Below are positions 36,501 through 44,286 of a stretch of 64,000 nt of DNA, piece after piece. The stretch's first letter is position 1. Every line of letters starts with the position of its first letter. The stretch spans positions 372,001 through 436,000 of the forward strand of contig QNGA01000003.1 in the NCBI GenBank assembly GCA_003298465.1. Reading direction: 5' to 3'. The stretch comes from a halophilic archaeon (GTDB lineage Archaea; Halobacteriota; Halobacteria; Halobacteriales; Haladaptataceae). The notes below the pieces were generated by a model, which saw only the letters and a program-made list of their open reading frames with translations, was not told the DNA's origin and did not search any database. The position numbers were made by a program, and so were the translations under genes.

Positions 36501-38884
36501 CCGTTGACGGGTTCGAGCGACCGGACGCCGAACGTGCTGGCCCCGCTCGTCACGCCGACCGTCACCGACTCGCCGTCGGAGCGACAGATACCGTCACACT
36601 CCGTCCCCGGCGGGTCGAACGTCTCCTTGTCGACGGTCGTTTCGGGCACCTCCTCGCGGAAGTTCCCGGCCCACTTCGGGACGGACATGACGACGTACTC
36701 GCCGCGCTGGGTCACCTTCGCGCGCACGGTGTTCTCCTCGGCGTTCACGGTCGAGGGGAGCTTGACGAACTGCCGCGTCGCGTCGTCGTAGACGAACGCG
36801 GCCAGCGCGGACTCGTTTTCGACCCGCGACTCGTCGTACGAGAGCGTCACCGTCGCCCGGGACGGCACCTGCTCCGAGCGGACCGTGACGACCTCCGACG
36901 CTCGCGCCCCGTCGACGAACGAGTTGTCGAAGCCCGCGCGCGACTCGTTCTCGACCGTCACCGCGCCCGCGACGTTACCCTGACCGGTGACCGACACGCG
37001 CGCGCCCACCGAGTCGTTCGCCACCGTGGTGGTGTACGTCTCCTCGCCGTCGAGGACGCCGTCGCCGTCCGAGTCGGGGTCGAGCGGGTCCGTCTCGAAT
37101 GGCGCGTGGGGTTCCACCGCGTCGGAGAGTCCGTCGCCGTCCGTGTCCGACGACAGGGTCGACGTGCCGTTGCCGAGCTCCGCCGGGTCGGCGAGGCCGT
37201 CGCCGTCCGCGTCGACCCGCGTCGGCGGCGAGCCGGCTCGCTGCTCCCGGAGGTTCGTCAACCCGTCGCCGTCCGGGTCCTCGAAAGCATCACCCACTCC
37301 GTCGCCGTCGGTGTCGTTGGAGAGCGGGTCGGTACCCAGGAGTTTCACTTCGAAGGCGTCCCGCAACCCGTCGCCGTCGGTGTCGTTGGAGAGCGGGTCG
37401 GTGCCGAGTCGTATCTCCTGGCGGTTGCTCAGGCGGTCGGGTTCGAGGTCGGCGCGGTCGTCGAGGACGCCGTCGTCGCCCTCGTCGCGGGCGGTCGCGC
37501 TCGCGTCCGAGTCGGGGTCGAGCGGGTCCGTCGAGGTGACGTTCTCCTCGTAGTGGTCGGAGAGCCCGTCGGCGTCGAGCTTCAGCGTCTCCGTCGTCGA
37601 ACTCCGTTCGAACGAGTCAGAGAGGTTCGACAGCGGCTCTCCGGTGTCCGTGACGGTGACGGTGACGTTGTTGACGTCGTCGCGGAGCGTCGTCTCGGCG
37701 GTGAACGCCGCGCTGGTCCCGGGCGTCGAGTTCTTCAGCACGACCGGGACCCGTCGCTCGTCGCCGTCGACGGTGACGGTGACCGACTCCAACTGGTAGG
37801 CGCGAACGTCGAACAGCCGCCCCTGGACGGTGTAGTTGACCAGACCGTCGTGTTTCGGGTCCCGTCGACTGGCCAGCACGACCCGCGGGTCGGTACCGGC
37901 GTCCGCGACGTCGAGCGCGCGCTGGGCGTGCGACCACGCCCGGCGGTAGTGAGTCGTCGCCGCCACGGGGTTCGGCGAGGCGTCCCGGACGTGCTCGGCC
38001 TGCTCGATGGCCGCGTGCGCCTTCCGGATGTGGTCGCGCGCGGCTGTCTCGTTGAACGAGACGTTGTTCTCGACCAGCCGGTCGAACACCGACTCGGCGT
38101 CCGCGGTCGCGGTCTCGGCCAGTTTCTGGTCGGCGACGACGAGGTGCGCCGTGACGTTCGGGGCGTGCTTGCCGGTCGCGGCAGCGACCTCGTGGTCGAC
38201 CTCGAACACGCGGCTGGCGTTGACCCGGTTCACGTCGACGAAGTTCCTGAAGGAACCGTCGAGCAGTCGGCGGAGTTCACGCCGCCGCTCGTCGCTGATC
38301 GTCCGCTTCCCCGGCCCCGCCGAGAAGTTCGTGTCGCCGAGCGCCCGCCAGGCGGTGGCGCGGAGTTCGGCCGCGCTCAGGTTGGTGTCGACGTAGACGC
38401 TCCCGTCGAACACCGGCTTACCCTCGCAGTCGCGTGGTTTCGAGGACCGCCCGCCGGCGTTCGCGTGGGCTGGCGGACCCCCGCCGCAGCCACGCTTCTG
38501 CTTCGCGCAGTTCCCGCACTCGCGGTCGGCCCCTCGTTTCGCCGGGTTCTCCATCCCGTCGCTGCCGTGGACCCACTCCGGCGGGCCCCGGTTACCGCCG
38601 TTGCCCCGGCGGTCCTTCGCTCCCGTTTCGTCGTTCCCCCGCGTTCCCTTCTTCCCCCGCGCCTCGTCGCGCTCGTCCCCGCTCTTCCCGTTGCGGGTAG
38701 CGTTCTTTCCGCCCGCTTCGCCCTGTCCGTTCGACTGTCCACCGTAGACGCCATCGCCGTAGGCGTCGGCCGGTGCGTCGCGCCGGACCACCGGTTTCGG
38801 CGTGACCGCGGCCGCACTCGTGGTCGAGAGCACGACCGTGATTGCCAACAGCACTGCCAGAACCTGTCTTTTCCCTGGAACCAT
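33596..38884 (-). CDS. giant exported TSP3-repeat protein with HELGH zinc-protease-like motif
   Basis: A 1,762-residue protein. A Sec-type signal (residues 1-26, VLAVLLAITVVLS core) precedes a Gly/Asn/Lys-rich low-complexity stretch with a CGNC...C cluster. Around residues 440-640 come calcium-binding thrombospondin-3-type repeats (DTDGDGL, DPDSDGDGV); beta-rich domains follow, then two further DxDxDG clusters around 970 and 1080-1300. The last 120 residues hold MHELGHALSVGW (HELGH at 1657-1661) and, further on, WSVMKSG, like the Met-turn of metzincins. The canonical third ligand spacing HExxHxxGxxH is absent. There is no C-terminal anchor or sorting motif. The neighbouring lipoprotein starts 1 bp downstream. 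Confidence 0.8.
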   Translation of the reverse strand: MVPGKRQVLAVLLAITVVLSTTSAAAVTPKPVVRRDAPADAYGDGVYGGQSNGQGEAGGKNATRNGKSGDERDEARGKKGTRGNDETGAKDRRGNGGNRGPPEWVHGSDGMENPAKRGADRECGNCAKQKRGCGGGPPAHANAGGRSSKPRDCEGKPVFDGSVYVDTNLSAAELRATAWRALGDTNFSAGPGKRTISDERRRELRRLLDGSFRNFVDVNRVNASRVFEVDHEVAAATGKHAPNVTAHLVVADQKLAETATADAESVFDRLVENNVSFNETAARDHIRKAHAAIEQAEHVRDASPNPVAATTHYRRAWSHAQRALDVADAGTDPRVVLASRRDPKHDGLVNYTVQGRLFDVRAYQLESVTVTVDGDERRVPVVLKNSTPGTSAAFTAETTLRDDVNNVTVTVTDTGEPLSNLSDSFERSSTTETLKLDADGLSDHYEENVTSTDPLDPDSDASATARDEGDDGVLDDRADLEPDRLSNRQEIRLGTDPLSNDTDGDGLRDAFEVKLLGTDPLSNDTDGDGVGDAFEDPDGDGLTNLREQRAGSPPTRVDADGDGLADPAELGNGTSTLSSDTDGDGLSDAVEPHAPFETDPLDPDSDGDGVLDGEETYTTTVANDSVGARVSVTGQGNVAGAVTVENESRAGFDNSFVDGARASEVVTVRSEQVPSRATVTLSYDESRVENESALAAFVYDDATRQFVKLPSTVNAEENTVRAKVTQRGEYVVMSVPKWAGNFREEVPETTVDKETFDPPGTECDGICRSDGESVTVGVTSGASTFGVRSLEPVNGGDESGRDANDGVTIDGTTYRNGPVKFSPSKSGRLGAQSTDADGEWATLTFASPHLSDAGDIDFQGVVSLYAKENSSARVVVVDDGNVDVISSVGENQDVDRRKVHEDLTEYAGESIELQLQVKGSGGAQVHGWEIIEDTDGDGTPDEADLCTATPGHQDNGCPPSSLPVVSMQFDHDVDTLEVKADVSSVVETPGSKVVFERIGPPKDGRNFRDPVHRSTLYEHASTGRDGAIVTDTVRDIEAGETVTLRLRAEGTAKIRLSSFEIRKDRDGDGLTDRVERHCLETNRYGCVNTDVSVADTDGDGRSDSEEVGEQKVKRIGRNFTVYYEPNSHPNDPDTDDDGLDDGTEADGWDVDVVNRSGEVYRYAANGDGNGEMTVSSDPQQVDTDYDGADDYAEKTNLKTDPREDVTYAITETHEREIGQKLYDEYASASPRARPYMLKDLRRLGLLEGRSVSDLDGLQLNDSTDDFDFVRADDGSFVFRAIDDERRTDTWLSNGEEADRDLGAWDPDTDDDGLTDGQEARWLTHVGRDSVWSLSYDERNDEDCGWNGCDHEFPTEPDDADSDGDGYWDGWIGVHGVGNSSNVVLYMDNRLSGTGIEGDETVQEQTGVHEVDDRDPGAYIQSPPTSNDPTPDQDRKYHSNVHVGELHWNQNGLSGDPDDRSVTPDPTLPVEADYVNNTNWPGNGDPSAIRNANGVDLKTAISYNYKLYGIDVEFQSYDEEIQRDDLRDVCRGAHQKTTDTYWVRCTAATMPDTEKLYVTPDSFNRNELIKIESEYHDDDSRLHMLWGTELGNDRPKTLVDDNTDYVRKNFRATGMAWHTGSPRAHNVDIVEYTDFGVTIGRDTFSPNQFQDLQSVGMHELGHALSVGWRDDTNPPFTFGDVAAPKAYEVYSGNRDDPDVAGGLDPTPETVALGGHDREWSVMKSGTADDSTRYTGTSAKFPVLLFSIEELSTVDFEHVPSKTE
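37299..37402. repeat. identical 35-bp direct repeats, 69 bp apart, in the TSP3 region
   Basis: Bases 37299-37333 and 37368-37402 are identical, so 23 codons were apparently duplicated in tandem within the calcium-repeat part (both encode GTDPLSNDTDGDG). The protein frame is preserved. This suggests a recent in-frame expansion of the repeat domain. Confidence 0.8.
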
Positions 38885-38907
38885 TAAATGGAAAACTGGT
38901 TTGCAAT

Positions 38908-38917
38908 GATATTAAAA
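38908..38917 (-). promoter_or_regulatory. TATA box of the giant exported-protein gene
   Basis: Minus-strand TTTTAATATC lies 24-33 bp before the ATG at 38884, fitting a leaderless transcript in an AT-rich pocket. Confidence 0.6.
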
Positions 38918-38979
38918 CTCCGTTGACAATCAGTCGTGATAATCGCAGCGGACCGGCTCGACGTGGCGGATCGGCGAGA

Positions 38980-40161
38980 TTACAGCCGGACGACGTTGGA
39001 CTCCAGGTCGCGCGGGAAGTAGGTGAGCATCTCCGCGCCGTCCTCCGTGACGGCGACGGTGTCGGAGTGGCGGTAGCCGTAGGTGTCGGTGTAGATACCG
39101 GGTTCGATGGTGTAGACGTGACCGGGCTCCATCTCGGCGTCGCCCGGTTCGACGTGCTCGTCCCACCCGCGGTCGATGTACGGCGGTTCGTGCCCGCCGA
39201 GTCCGATGTTGTGGCCGACGTGGTGCTGGGCGAGGTCGGTGACGCCCTGCTCCTCGAAGTACTCCCAGACCTGCTCGTCGACGTACGAGAGGGAAACGCC
39301 CGGTCCGAGCGCGTCGATGGCGATGGTCTGGGCTTCGAGCATCAGCTCGAAGTAGTGGCGCTGTTCGTCGGTCGGTTCGCCGACGAACATGGTCCGCTCC
39401 AGCTCCGAGCGGTAGCCGTCGACGTTCGCCGTCGCGCCGGTGACGAGCACGTCGCCCTCCTCGATGCGGCGGTTGGCCGTGTGGCCGTGCGGGAGCGCGG
39501 TCTGCTCGCCCGTGATGTAGCCCGCCCCGACCGGACCGTCGCCCCGTGTGCGCGCGACGTACTCGTCACCGAGCGCGTCGAGCATCGCCCGCGAGGCGTC
39601 CATCGACGCGCGCTGGCTGGCGGTAACGGGGTGTTCGCCGGGTTCGGTGTAGTCCGCGAGGTAGCGGTGTGCGAGGTTGGCCCACTTCGCCGACTCGCGG
39701 ACGAGTTCGACCTCCGCGTCGGACTTCGCCCAGCGCATGCGGTCGACCCAGGACTGGGACTCAACCTCGACGAACTCCGAGAGCGCCGGGCCCTCGTAGC
39801 CCATCACGCCCGGTGCGCCGTCGGCGTCCGCGGCGACGGTCCCGGCGTCGAGGCCGGCGAGCATCTCGGCGGCCGTCTCGATGGGGTGACCGCCGGGGTA
39901 GTCGAAGTAGTGGTGGACGGCGTCGATGCGCGGGTTGGTCTGGACGCGTTCGACCTCCAGTCGCGGCACCGTCACCTCGCACCGCTCGTCGGTCACGGCG
40001 AGGACGACCGGTCGCTCGGTCTGGATGTGGTCGAAGCCGGTGAGATACTCGATGCTCGTCGCGCCGAACCAGACGCCCGCGTCGGCTCCCGCCTCGTCTA
40101 CCTTCCCGCGGACGGCCGCGAGTCGGTCCTCGAACTCCGAATCCGGTACGCGTGTCGGCAT
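38980..40161 (-). CDS. M24 (creatinase/aminopeptidase P) fold protein with altered metal ligands
   Basis: A 393-residue protein with an N-terminal creatinase-N domain (residues 8-140) and a C-terminal pita-bread domain (about 150-380). The usual five ligands align by eye as Thr241 (Asp expected, VLVTGATANVDGY), Glu253 (Asp expected, RSELERT), His317 (VGHNIG), Glu353 (TIEPG) and Ser366 (Glu expected, YRHSDTVAVTEDG). Three of five differ, so it may be a metal-independent relative such as a creatinase-like hydrolase or lyase rather than a proline dipeptidase. ATG 40161 is preferred over a start nine codons upstream. Confidence 0.8.
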   Translation of the reverse strand: MPTRVPDSEFEDRLAAVRGKVDEAGADAGVWFGATSIEYLTGFDHIQTERPVVLAVTDERCEVTVPRLEVERVQTNPRIDAVHHYFDYPGGHPIETAAEMLAGLDAGTVAADADGAPGVMGYEGPALSEFVEVESQSWVDRMRWAKSDAEVELVRESAKWANLAHRYLADYTEPGEHPVTASQRASMDASRAMLDALGDEYVARTRGDGPVGAGYITGEQTALPHGHTANRRIEEGDVLVTGATANVDGYRSELERTMFVGEPTDEQRHYFELMLEAQTIAIDALGPGVSLSYVDEQVWEYFEEQGVTDLAQHHVGHNIGLGGHEPPYIDRGWDEHVEPGDAEMEPGHVYTIEPGIYTDTYGYRHSDTVAVTEDGAEMLTYFPRDLESNVVRL

Positions 40162-40224
40162 ACCGACCCTTTGCGGCGACGGGGGCAAAAGGGTTCACCT
40201 GGGGGCAAGGCGGGGACCGGCGTC

Positions 40225-41019
40225 TCAGCGCCCGGCGAGGTAGCCGCTCCGTCCCTCGACGACGACGTTCACGATCGCGCCGAGCAGCAGGATGACGCCG
40301 GCGAAGTAGAGCCACGTCAGGAACACGAGGACGGAGCCGAGGATACCGGTCAGGCCGAACTTCCCGGACCCGCTCGCGTAGAGCTGGAAGCCGCCCTGGA
40401 GCGCCAGCCAGCCGACGGCGGCGACGGCCGTCCCCGGCAGCACCTCGCGGAACGACACGTCGACGGGCGGGAGCACGTAGTACAGCGGGAAGAAGACGGC
40501 GGCGAGCCCCAGCAGGAGTACGACGCCGCCGACGACGGGGAGGTAGGGGATGCCCTGCAGCAGCGAGGCCCCGAGCACCGCGCCGACGGCGACCATCAGC
40601 CCGAGGCCGAGCGCCACGCCGCCGAGCGCCACGAGACCCTTCTTTATCTGCTCGACGATGTCCGGGTCCGGGGAGGCCTCGTACACCTCCTCGAACGCGA
40701 GGACGAGCCCCCGGAACAGTTTCAGGCCGCTCCACAGCAGGACGACGAGTCCCACGACGGACGCCCCGACGTTGCCCCCGGTGTTCCGTATCGTCCGCCG
40801 TACGAGGGTCGCACCCTCGGAGGAGAGGTACTGCTTCGTCTGCTGGACGATGGCGTCGGCGAACGCGTCGCCGCCGACGTACGTTCCGATAGCCACCGCC
40901 AGCAACAACAGCGGGAACAGGGAGACGAACGCGTAGTAAGCGAAGCTCGCGGCGAGAAACGTGATGTTGCGCTCGCGTGCGAGATCAATCACCGACCGCA
41001 CCGTCGAAACGAATCCCAT
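40225..41019 (-). CDS. YihY/BrkB-type membrane protein
   Basis: A 264-residue integral membrane protein with six hydrophobic helices. Characteristic parts are the N-terminal FLAASFAYYAFVSLFPLLLL, NVGASVVGLVVLLWSGLKLFRGL with AFEEVYE, and the C-terminal YLYFAGVILLLGAIVN-like end (TWLYFAGVILLLGAIVNVV). The family was once called 'ribonuclease BN' wrongly; actual function is uncertain, perhaps transport or envelope-related. It lies 63 bp upstream of the M24 gene on the same strand. Confidence 0.9.
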   Translation of the reverse strand: MGFVSTVRSVIDLARERNITFLAASFAYYAFVSLFPLLLLAVAIGTYVGGDAFADAIVQQTKQYLSSEGATLVRRTIRNTGGNVGASVVGLVVLLWSGLKLFRGLVLAFEEVYEASPDPDIVEQIKKGLVALGGVALGLGLMVAVGAVLGASLLQGIPYLPVVGGVVLLLGLAAVFFPLYYVLPPVDVSFREVLPGTAVAAVGWLALQGGFQLYASGSGKFGLTGILGSVLVFLTWLYFAGVILLLGAIVNVVVEGRSGYLAGR

Positions 41020-41129
41020 GTTTCGACGTTCGCGTCCGGAATGAAGTGTAGTTCGGCCGGACGGGGCGGCGGTCTGTCGCGACGCTTATACGCGACGCGC
41101 GTGGAGACGTTCCCGATGGAGCATCCGCC

Positions 41130-41948
41130 GTGACCGAAGCAGACGCCATCGAGCGCATGGACGAACCGCTGACGGTCGAGCGAATCGCCGACGACCTCCG
41201 CGACCTCGGCGTCCGGTCGGGCGACACCGTCCTCGTCCACTCGTCGCTGTCGTCGCTCGGGTGGGTCGCCGTCGGTCCGCCGGCCGTCGTCGACGCGCTG
41301 ATGGAGGTCCTCACGCCCGACGGGACCCTCGTGATGCCGACCCACTCGACGCAGTACTCGGACCCGACGGACTGGCGGAACCCGCCGGTCCCGGACGACT
41401 GGGTAGACGAGATCGCGACCGAGCGTCCGCCGTTCCGGCCGGCCGTCACGCCGACGCGCTCGATGGGGGCGATACCCGAGTGCTTCCGGACGTACCCCGA
41501 GGTCCGGCGGAGCCGCCACCCCATCTACTCGTTCGCCGCGTGGGGTGCGGACGCGGCGTTCGTCGTCGACGACCACGGGTACGACCACGGACTCGGCGAG
41601 GCGTCGCCGCTGGCCCGCCTGTACGACCGCGACGGGACGGTCCTCATGCTCGGAACGGGGTACGACACCAACACGTCGTTCCACCTCGCGGAGCATCGCG
41701 GCGACCCCGGGCGGGGGTCGTCGACGCAGGAAGCGCCGGTGCTGGACGACGACGGAGAGTCGACGACGGTCACGTTCGAGCAACTCGACTACGACGCCGG
41801 CGACTTCGAGGCGGTGGGTCGGGACTTCGAACGCGACCGCTCCGGCGAGCTCGCGTGGGGAACCGTCGGTCTGGCGGACGCGAAACTCGTCCCCCAGCGG
41901 GCGCTCGTCGACTACGCGGCGGAGTGGTTCGCGGAGAACCGAGGGTAA
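41130..41948 (+). CDS. AAC(3)-family acetyltransferase-like protein (GTG start)
   Basis: A 272-residue protein of the aminoglycoside N(3)-acetyltransferase fold. The N-terminal part has LGVRSGDTVLVHSSLSSLGW and VVDALMEVLTPDGTLVMPTHST. Conserved central elements are TPTRSMGAIPECFRTYPEVRRSRHPIYSFAAWG (with the His-Pro motif) and GTVLMLGTGYDTNTSFHLAEHR. Many environmental homologues acetylate unknown amines or use other acyl donors, so antibiotic resistance is not implied. It is divergent from the YihY gene, convergent with the ferredoxin gene, and starts at GTG 41130. Confidence 0.88.
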   Translation: MTEADAIERMDEPLTVERIADDLRDLGVRSGDTVLVHSSLSSLGWVAVGPPAVVDALMEVLTPDGTLVMPTHSTQYSDPTDWRNPPVPDDWVDEIATERPPFRPAVTPTRSMGAIPECFRTYPEVRRSRHPIYSFAAWGADAAFVVDDHGYDHGLGEASPLARLYDRDGTVLMLGTGYDTNTSFHLAEHRGDPGRGSSTQEAPVLDDDGESTTVTFEQLDYDAGDFEAVGRDFERDRSGELAWGTVGLADAKLVPQRALVDYAAEWFAENRG

Positions 41949-42278
41949 TCAGTCGTCGGCCGCCGCGTCGCCGGCGGTCGCCTCGGCGTCGGTTTCGATG
42001 CTCGGCGGGTACTGGCCGCGGTCGAGTTTCAGGTCGCTCTGCGGCCGGGCCATGCAGGTGAGCGCGTACTCCTCCGCCTCTTCCTCGGTCAGGCCGCGCG
42101 CCGCGGGCTGGGTCACGTCGCCCTCCACTATCTTGGCCGAGCAGGCGAGACACATCCCGACCCGGCAGGAGTACTCCTGGGCGATGCCCTCCTCGATGCA
42201 GCGGCTCAGGATGGTCTCCTTGTCGGAGACCTCGATGCTCTCCGCCCGTCCGACGAACTCGACGGTGTACTCGGTCAT
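41949..42278 (-). CDS. plant-type [2Fe-2S] ferredoxin
   Basis: A 109-residue ferredoxin with cluster ligands C38-x4-C43-x2-C46 (SCRVGMCLAC) and C75 (LTCMARP), followed by an acidic, Ala-rich tail. It would carry low-potential electrons in the cytosol. Its stop codon directly follows the end of the acetyltransferase gene. It is transcribed divergently from the geranylgeranyl-reductase-like flavoprotein with an upstream sequence that mirrors the latter's. That suggests co-expression and possibly a donor-acceptor pair. Confidence 0.92.
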   Translation of the reverse strand: MTEYTVEFVGRAESIEVSDKETILSRCIEEGIAQEYSCRVGMCLACSAKIVEGDVTQPAARGLTEEEAEEYALTCMARPQSDLKLDRGQYPPSIETDAEATAGDAAADD

Positions 42279-42304
42279 GGTCCGCGGTACGAAGGACCTG
42301 GACT

Positions 42305-42373
42305 AAACTCTTTATCACGGCGCTGGCCGTTCTACGTCGTCCGAGCGAGGACACATCCGGTGATAAAGAGTTT
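42305..42373. promoter_or_regulatory. mirror-symmetric divergent promoter (ferredoxin / reductase)
   Basis: AAACTCTTTATCAC (42305-42318) and its exact reverse complement GTGATAAAGAGTTT (42360-42373) flank a 41-bp spacer. Each copy ends 27-28 bp before the ATG of its gene (42278 minus, 42401 plus) and contains the TATA-like ATAAAG. Both genes thus have the same core promoter, probably with leaderless transcripts. Confidence 0.75.
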
Positions 42374-42400
42374 TCTCGGTTCCGTTCCGTAGCGGAAGGC

Positions 42401-43816
42401 ATGACCACACAGGAGTACGACACCGTCGAGGGGGACTCGACGAGCCACCGGGCGTGGACCGGTGACATCGTCGTCGTCGGCGCGGGGACCTCGGGCTGTT
42501 ACGCGGCCGCGACCGCCGCCCGCGAGGGGTACGACGTCGTCGTCGTCGAGCGCAAGTCCGAGCGAGAGGCGGGTCACATCGCCTGCGGCGACGCGCTGAA
42601 AGGCGCGGACGCCTTCCCGGAGGCCATCCCGAAGTCCCAGATACAGTCGGCGTTCACGAACACGGACGTCGACCACGGTCGCTTCGAGATACCCCAGGAG
42701 GACACCGTCCTCGAGATTCCCGTCCCGGGGGAACTCGCCGTCATCGACCGATGGGAGTACGGCCGTCTCGTCATCGAGGGCGCGGAGAAAGCGGGCGCGC
42801 AGTTCCACTACGACACGGTCGTCCAGGACGTCGAACAGGACGAGACGGGGCGGGTGACGGGCGTCCGCGGCAAGCGACACGGCGACGTCGTCGAGTACGA
42901 TGCGGACGTCGTCATCGACGCCGCCGGCGCGCTCTCCATCCTGCAGGACAAGGCCGACCTGGACGACGCCACCTTCGACCAGAACGTCAGCTACTCGCAG
43001 TTCTGCTCGGCGTACCGCGAGGTCGTCCACGTCGACGAACCGGTGGAGTGGGACGACGCGCTCGTGTTCAAGCCGACCGACCGCGCGGCGGGCTACCTCT
43101 GGTACTTCCCGCGCACGGACACGGAGATAAACGCCGGGCTCGGCTTCCAGATGAACGAGGAGCCGATGCATCTCGTCGAGGACCTCAAGAACGACCTCCG
43201 GGACCGTCCCGAGTTCCAGGGCGCGACCGTCGAAGACAAGCTCGGCGCGGCGCTCCCCACGCGTCGGCCCTACGACTCGGCGGTCGCCCCCGGTTTCATG
43301 GCGGTCGGCGACGCCGCCGGCCACGTCAACCCGACGACGGGCGGCGGCATCGCGGGCGCGGCGTACGCCGGCAAGTACGCGGCCGAGCAGGCGGTCGAGG
43401 CGATAGAGACCGGCGACGTCGGCGAGGCCGCGCTCTGGGAGTACAACGAGCGGGTCATGGGCCACTTCGGCGCTCGCTACGCGGGACTGGACGTGTACAA
43501 CATCTTCACGACCGCCGTGGACGTCGACGACCTGATGGGACTGCTCGGCGCGCTCCCGACCCAGAAGCTCTCGGAGGCGCTGTACTCCGGTAGCGCCAAC
43601 ATCGGCTGGAAGCTGAAGCTCCGGACCGCGGTCCGGTCGCTGGGCCACTTCGACCTCGTCTACGACCTCTATCGGACGAAGAACCTCGCGGACGACCTCA
43701 TCAACCACTACGAGCGCTACCCGGCCGACCCCCGCGGCCTCCCGGCCTGGCAGGAGACCCGCGACTCGCTGCTCGACCGGGTGTACGAGACGACCGGCGC
43801 CGACCCGAAGTACTGA
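42401..43816 (+). CDS. geranylgeranyl reductase family flavoprotein
   Basis: A 471-residue FAD enzyme. The N-terminal dinucleotide fold is DIVVVGAGTSGCYAAATAA with VVVVERK, followed by HIACGDALKGADAFPE, the substrate-domain cysteine region SQFCSAYREVV, PTDRAAGYLWYFP and the second FAD motif FMAVGDAAGHVNPTTGGGI. Members saturate double bonds of isoprenoid chains in archaeal lipids or menaquinone. A helical C-terminal cap follows (to residue 471). The ferredoxin gene divergent from it may encode its electron donor, as reported for a Methanosarcina GGR-ferredoxin pair. Haloarchaea have several paralogues; the substrate here is not known. Confidence 0.88.
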   Translation: MTTQEYDTVEGDSTSHRAWTGDIVVVGAGTSGCYAAATAAREGYDVVVVERKSEREAGHIACGDALKGADAFPEAIPKSQIQSAFTNTDVDHGRFEIPQEDTVLEIPVPGELAVIDRWEYGRLVIEGAEKAGAQFHYDTVVQDVEQDETGRVTGVRGKRHGDVVEYDADVVIDAAGALSILQDKADLDDATFDQNVSYSQFCSAYREVVHVDEPVEWDDALVFKPTDRAAGYLWYFPRTDTEINAGLGFQMNEEPMHLVEDLKNDLRDRPEFQGATVEDKLGAALPTRRPYDSAVAPGFMAVGDAAGHVNPTTGGGIAGAAYAGKYAAEQAVEAIETGDVGEAALWEYNERVMGHFGARYAGLDVYNIFTTAVDVDDLMGLLGALPTQKLSEALYSGSANIGWKLKLRTAVRSLGHFDLVYDLYRTKNLADDLINHYERYPADPRGLPAWQETRDSLLDRVYETTGADPKY

Positions 43817-43963
43817 CCGACCACCCGACGTCCCGCGGCCTTCGACGACGTTCTCCCGTTCGCGGACGGTACGCTCCGCTGGTCGTCGCTGCGGCGAGAA
43901 AAGCCCGTAGACGCCTCTTCGAAGACGTTCTGCCGACGGTTCGGTCGCCCTCGGCCCCACCGA

Positions 43964-44278
43964 TCAGTTCAGGTCGCGGACGACGATCTCGCCGTAGCTG
44001 TAGACGGTCACCTCGTAGTCACGAATCGTGAACACGACCTGACCGCCGACTCGCGGCGAGCCGTCTAGCTTGTCGCTGAATAGATTGTCTAGCGCGTCCG
44101 GGTCGATGGTGTCGTACAGCGGCGTCCCGATCTCGGACGGGTCGACGCCGGCGGCGTCGGCGAGCGCCATGACCACCGCGGTGCTTAGCGGCTCCTCTTC
44201 GGCGTATTTCGTGTGTTGGTTCGTCTGTCCTGGATTCGCGATGGCTCCACCTTCGTCGTCGTTGATGTTCCCGTTCAT
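43964..44278 (-). CDS. HalOD1 output-domain protein
   Basis: A 104-residue single-domain protein: an N-terminal 25 residues of polar sequence, then the HalOD1 core (PLSTAVVMALADAAGVDPSEIGTPLYDTIDPDALDNLF) and GQVVFTIRDYEVTVYSYGEIVV. HalOD1 domains are found throughout haloarchaea as stand-alone output or C-terminal modules of signalling proteins; the molecular job is unclear. The start has a strong GGAGGA Shine-Dalgarno 9 bp upstream with a small hairpin in front of it, so unlike many neighbours it has a leader. Confidence 0.87.
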   Translation of the reverse strand: MNGNINDDEGGAIANPGQTNQHTKYAEEEPLSTAVVMALADAAGVDPSEIGTPLYDTIDPDALDNLFSDKLDGSPRVGGQVVFTIRDYEVTVYSYGEIVVRDLN

Positions 44279-44286
44279 GTAGATGT

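Noticed and set aside
35501..38887. 1,128-codon open frame on the + strand opposite the giant exported-protein gene
   Set aside because: Its product is Arg/Val/Asp-rich with no domain. The minus-strand frame has a signal peptide, DxDxDG repeats, a promoter and a metalloprotease-like motif. Long mirror frames are expected in GC-rich DNA with strong third-position bias.
41130..41948. Aminoglycoside resistance gene
   Set aside because: The AAC(3) fold is widespread in environmental archaea and archaeal ribosomes are largely insensitive to these drugs; there is no mobile context, so only the family is called.
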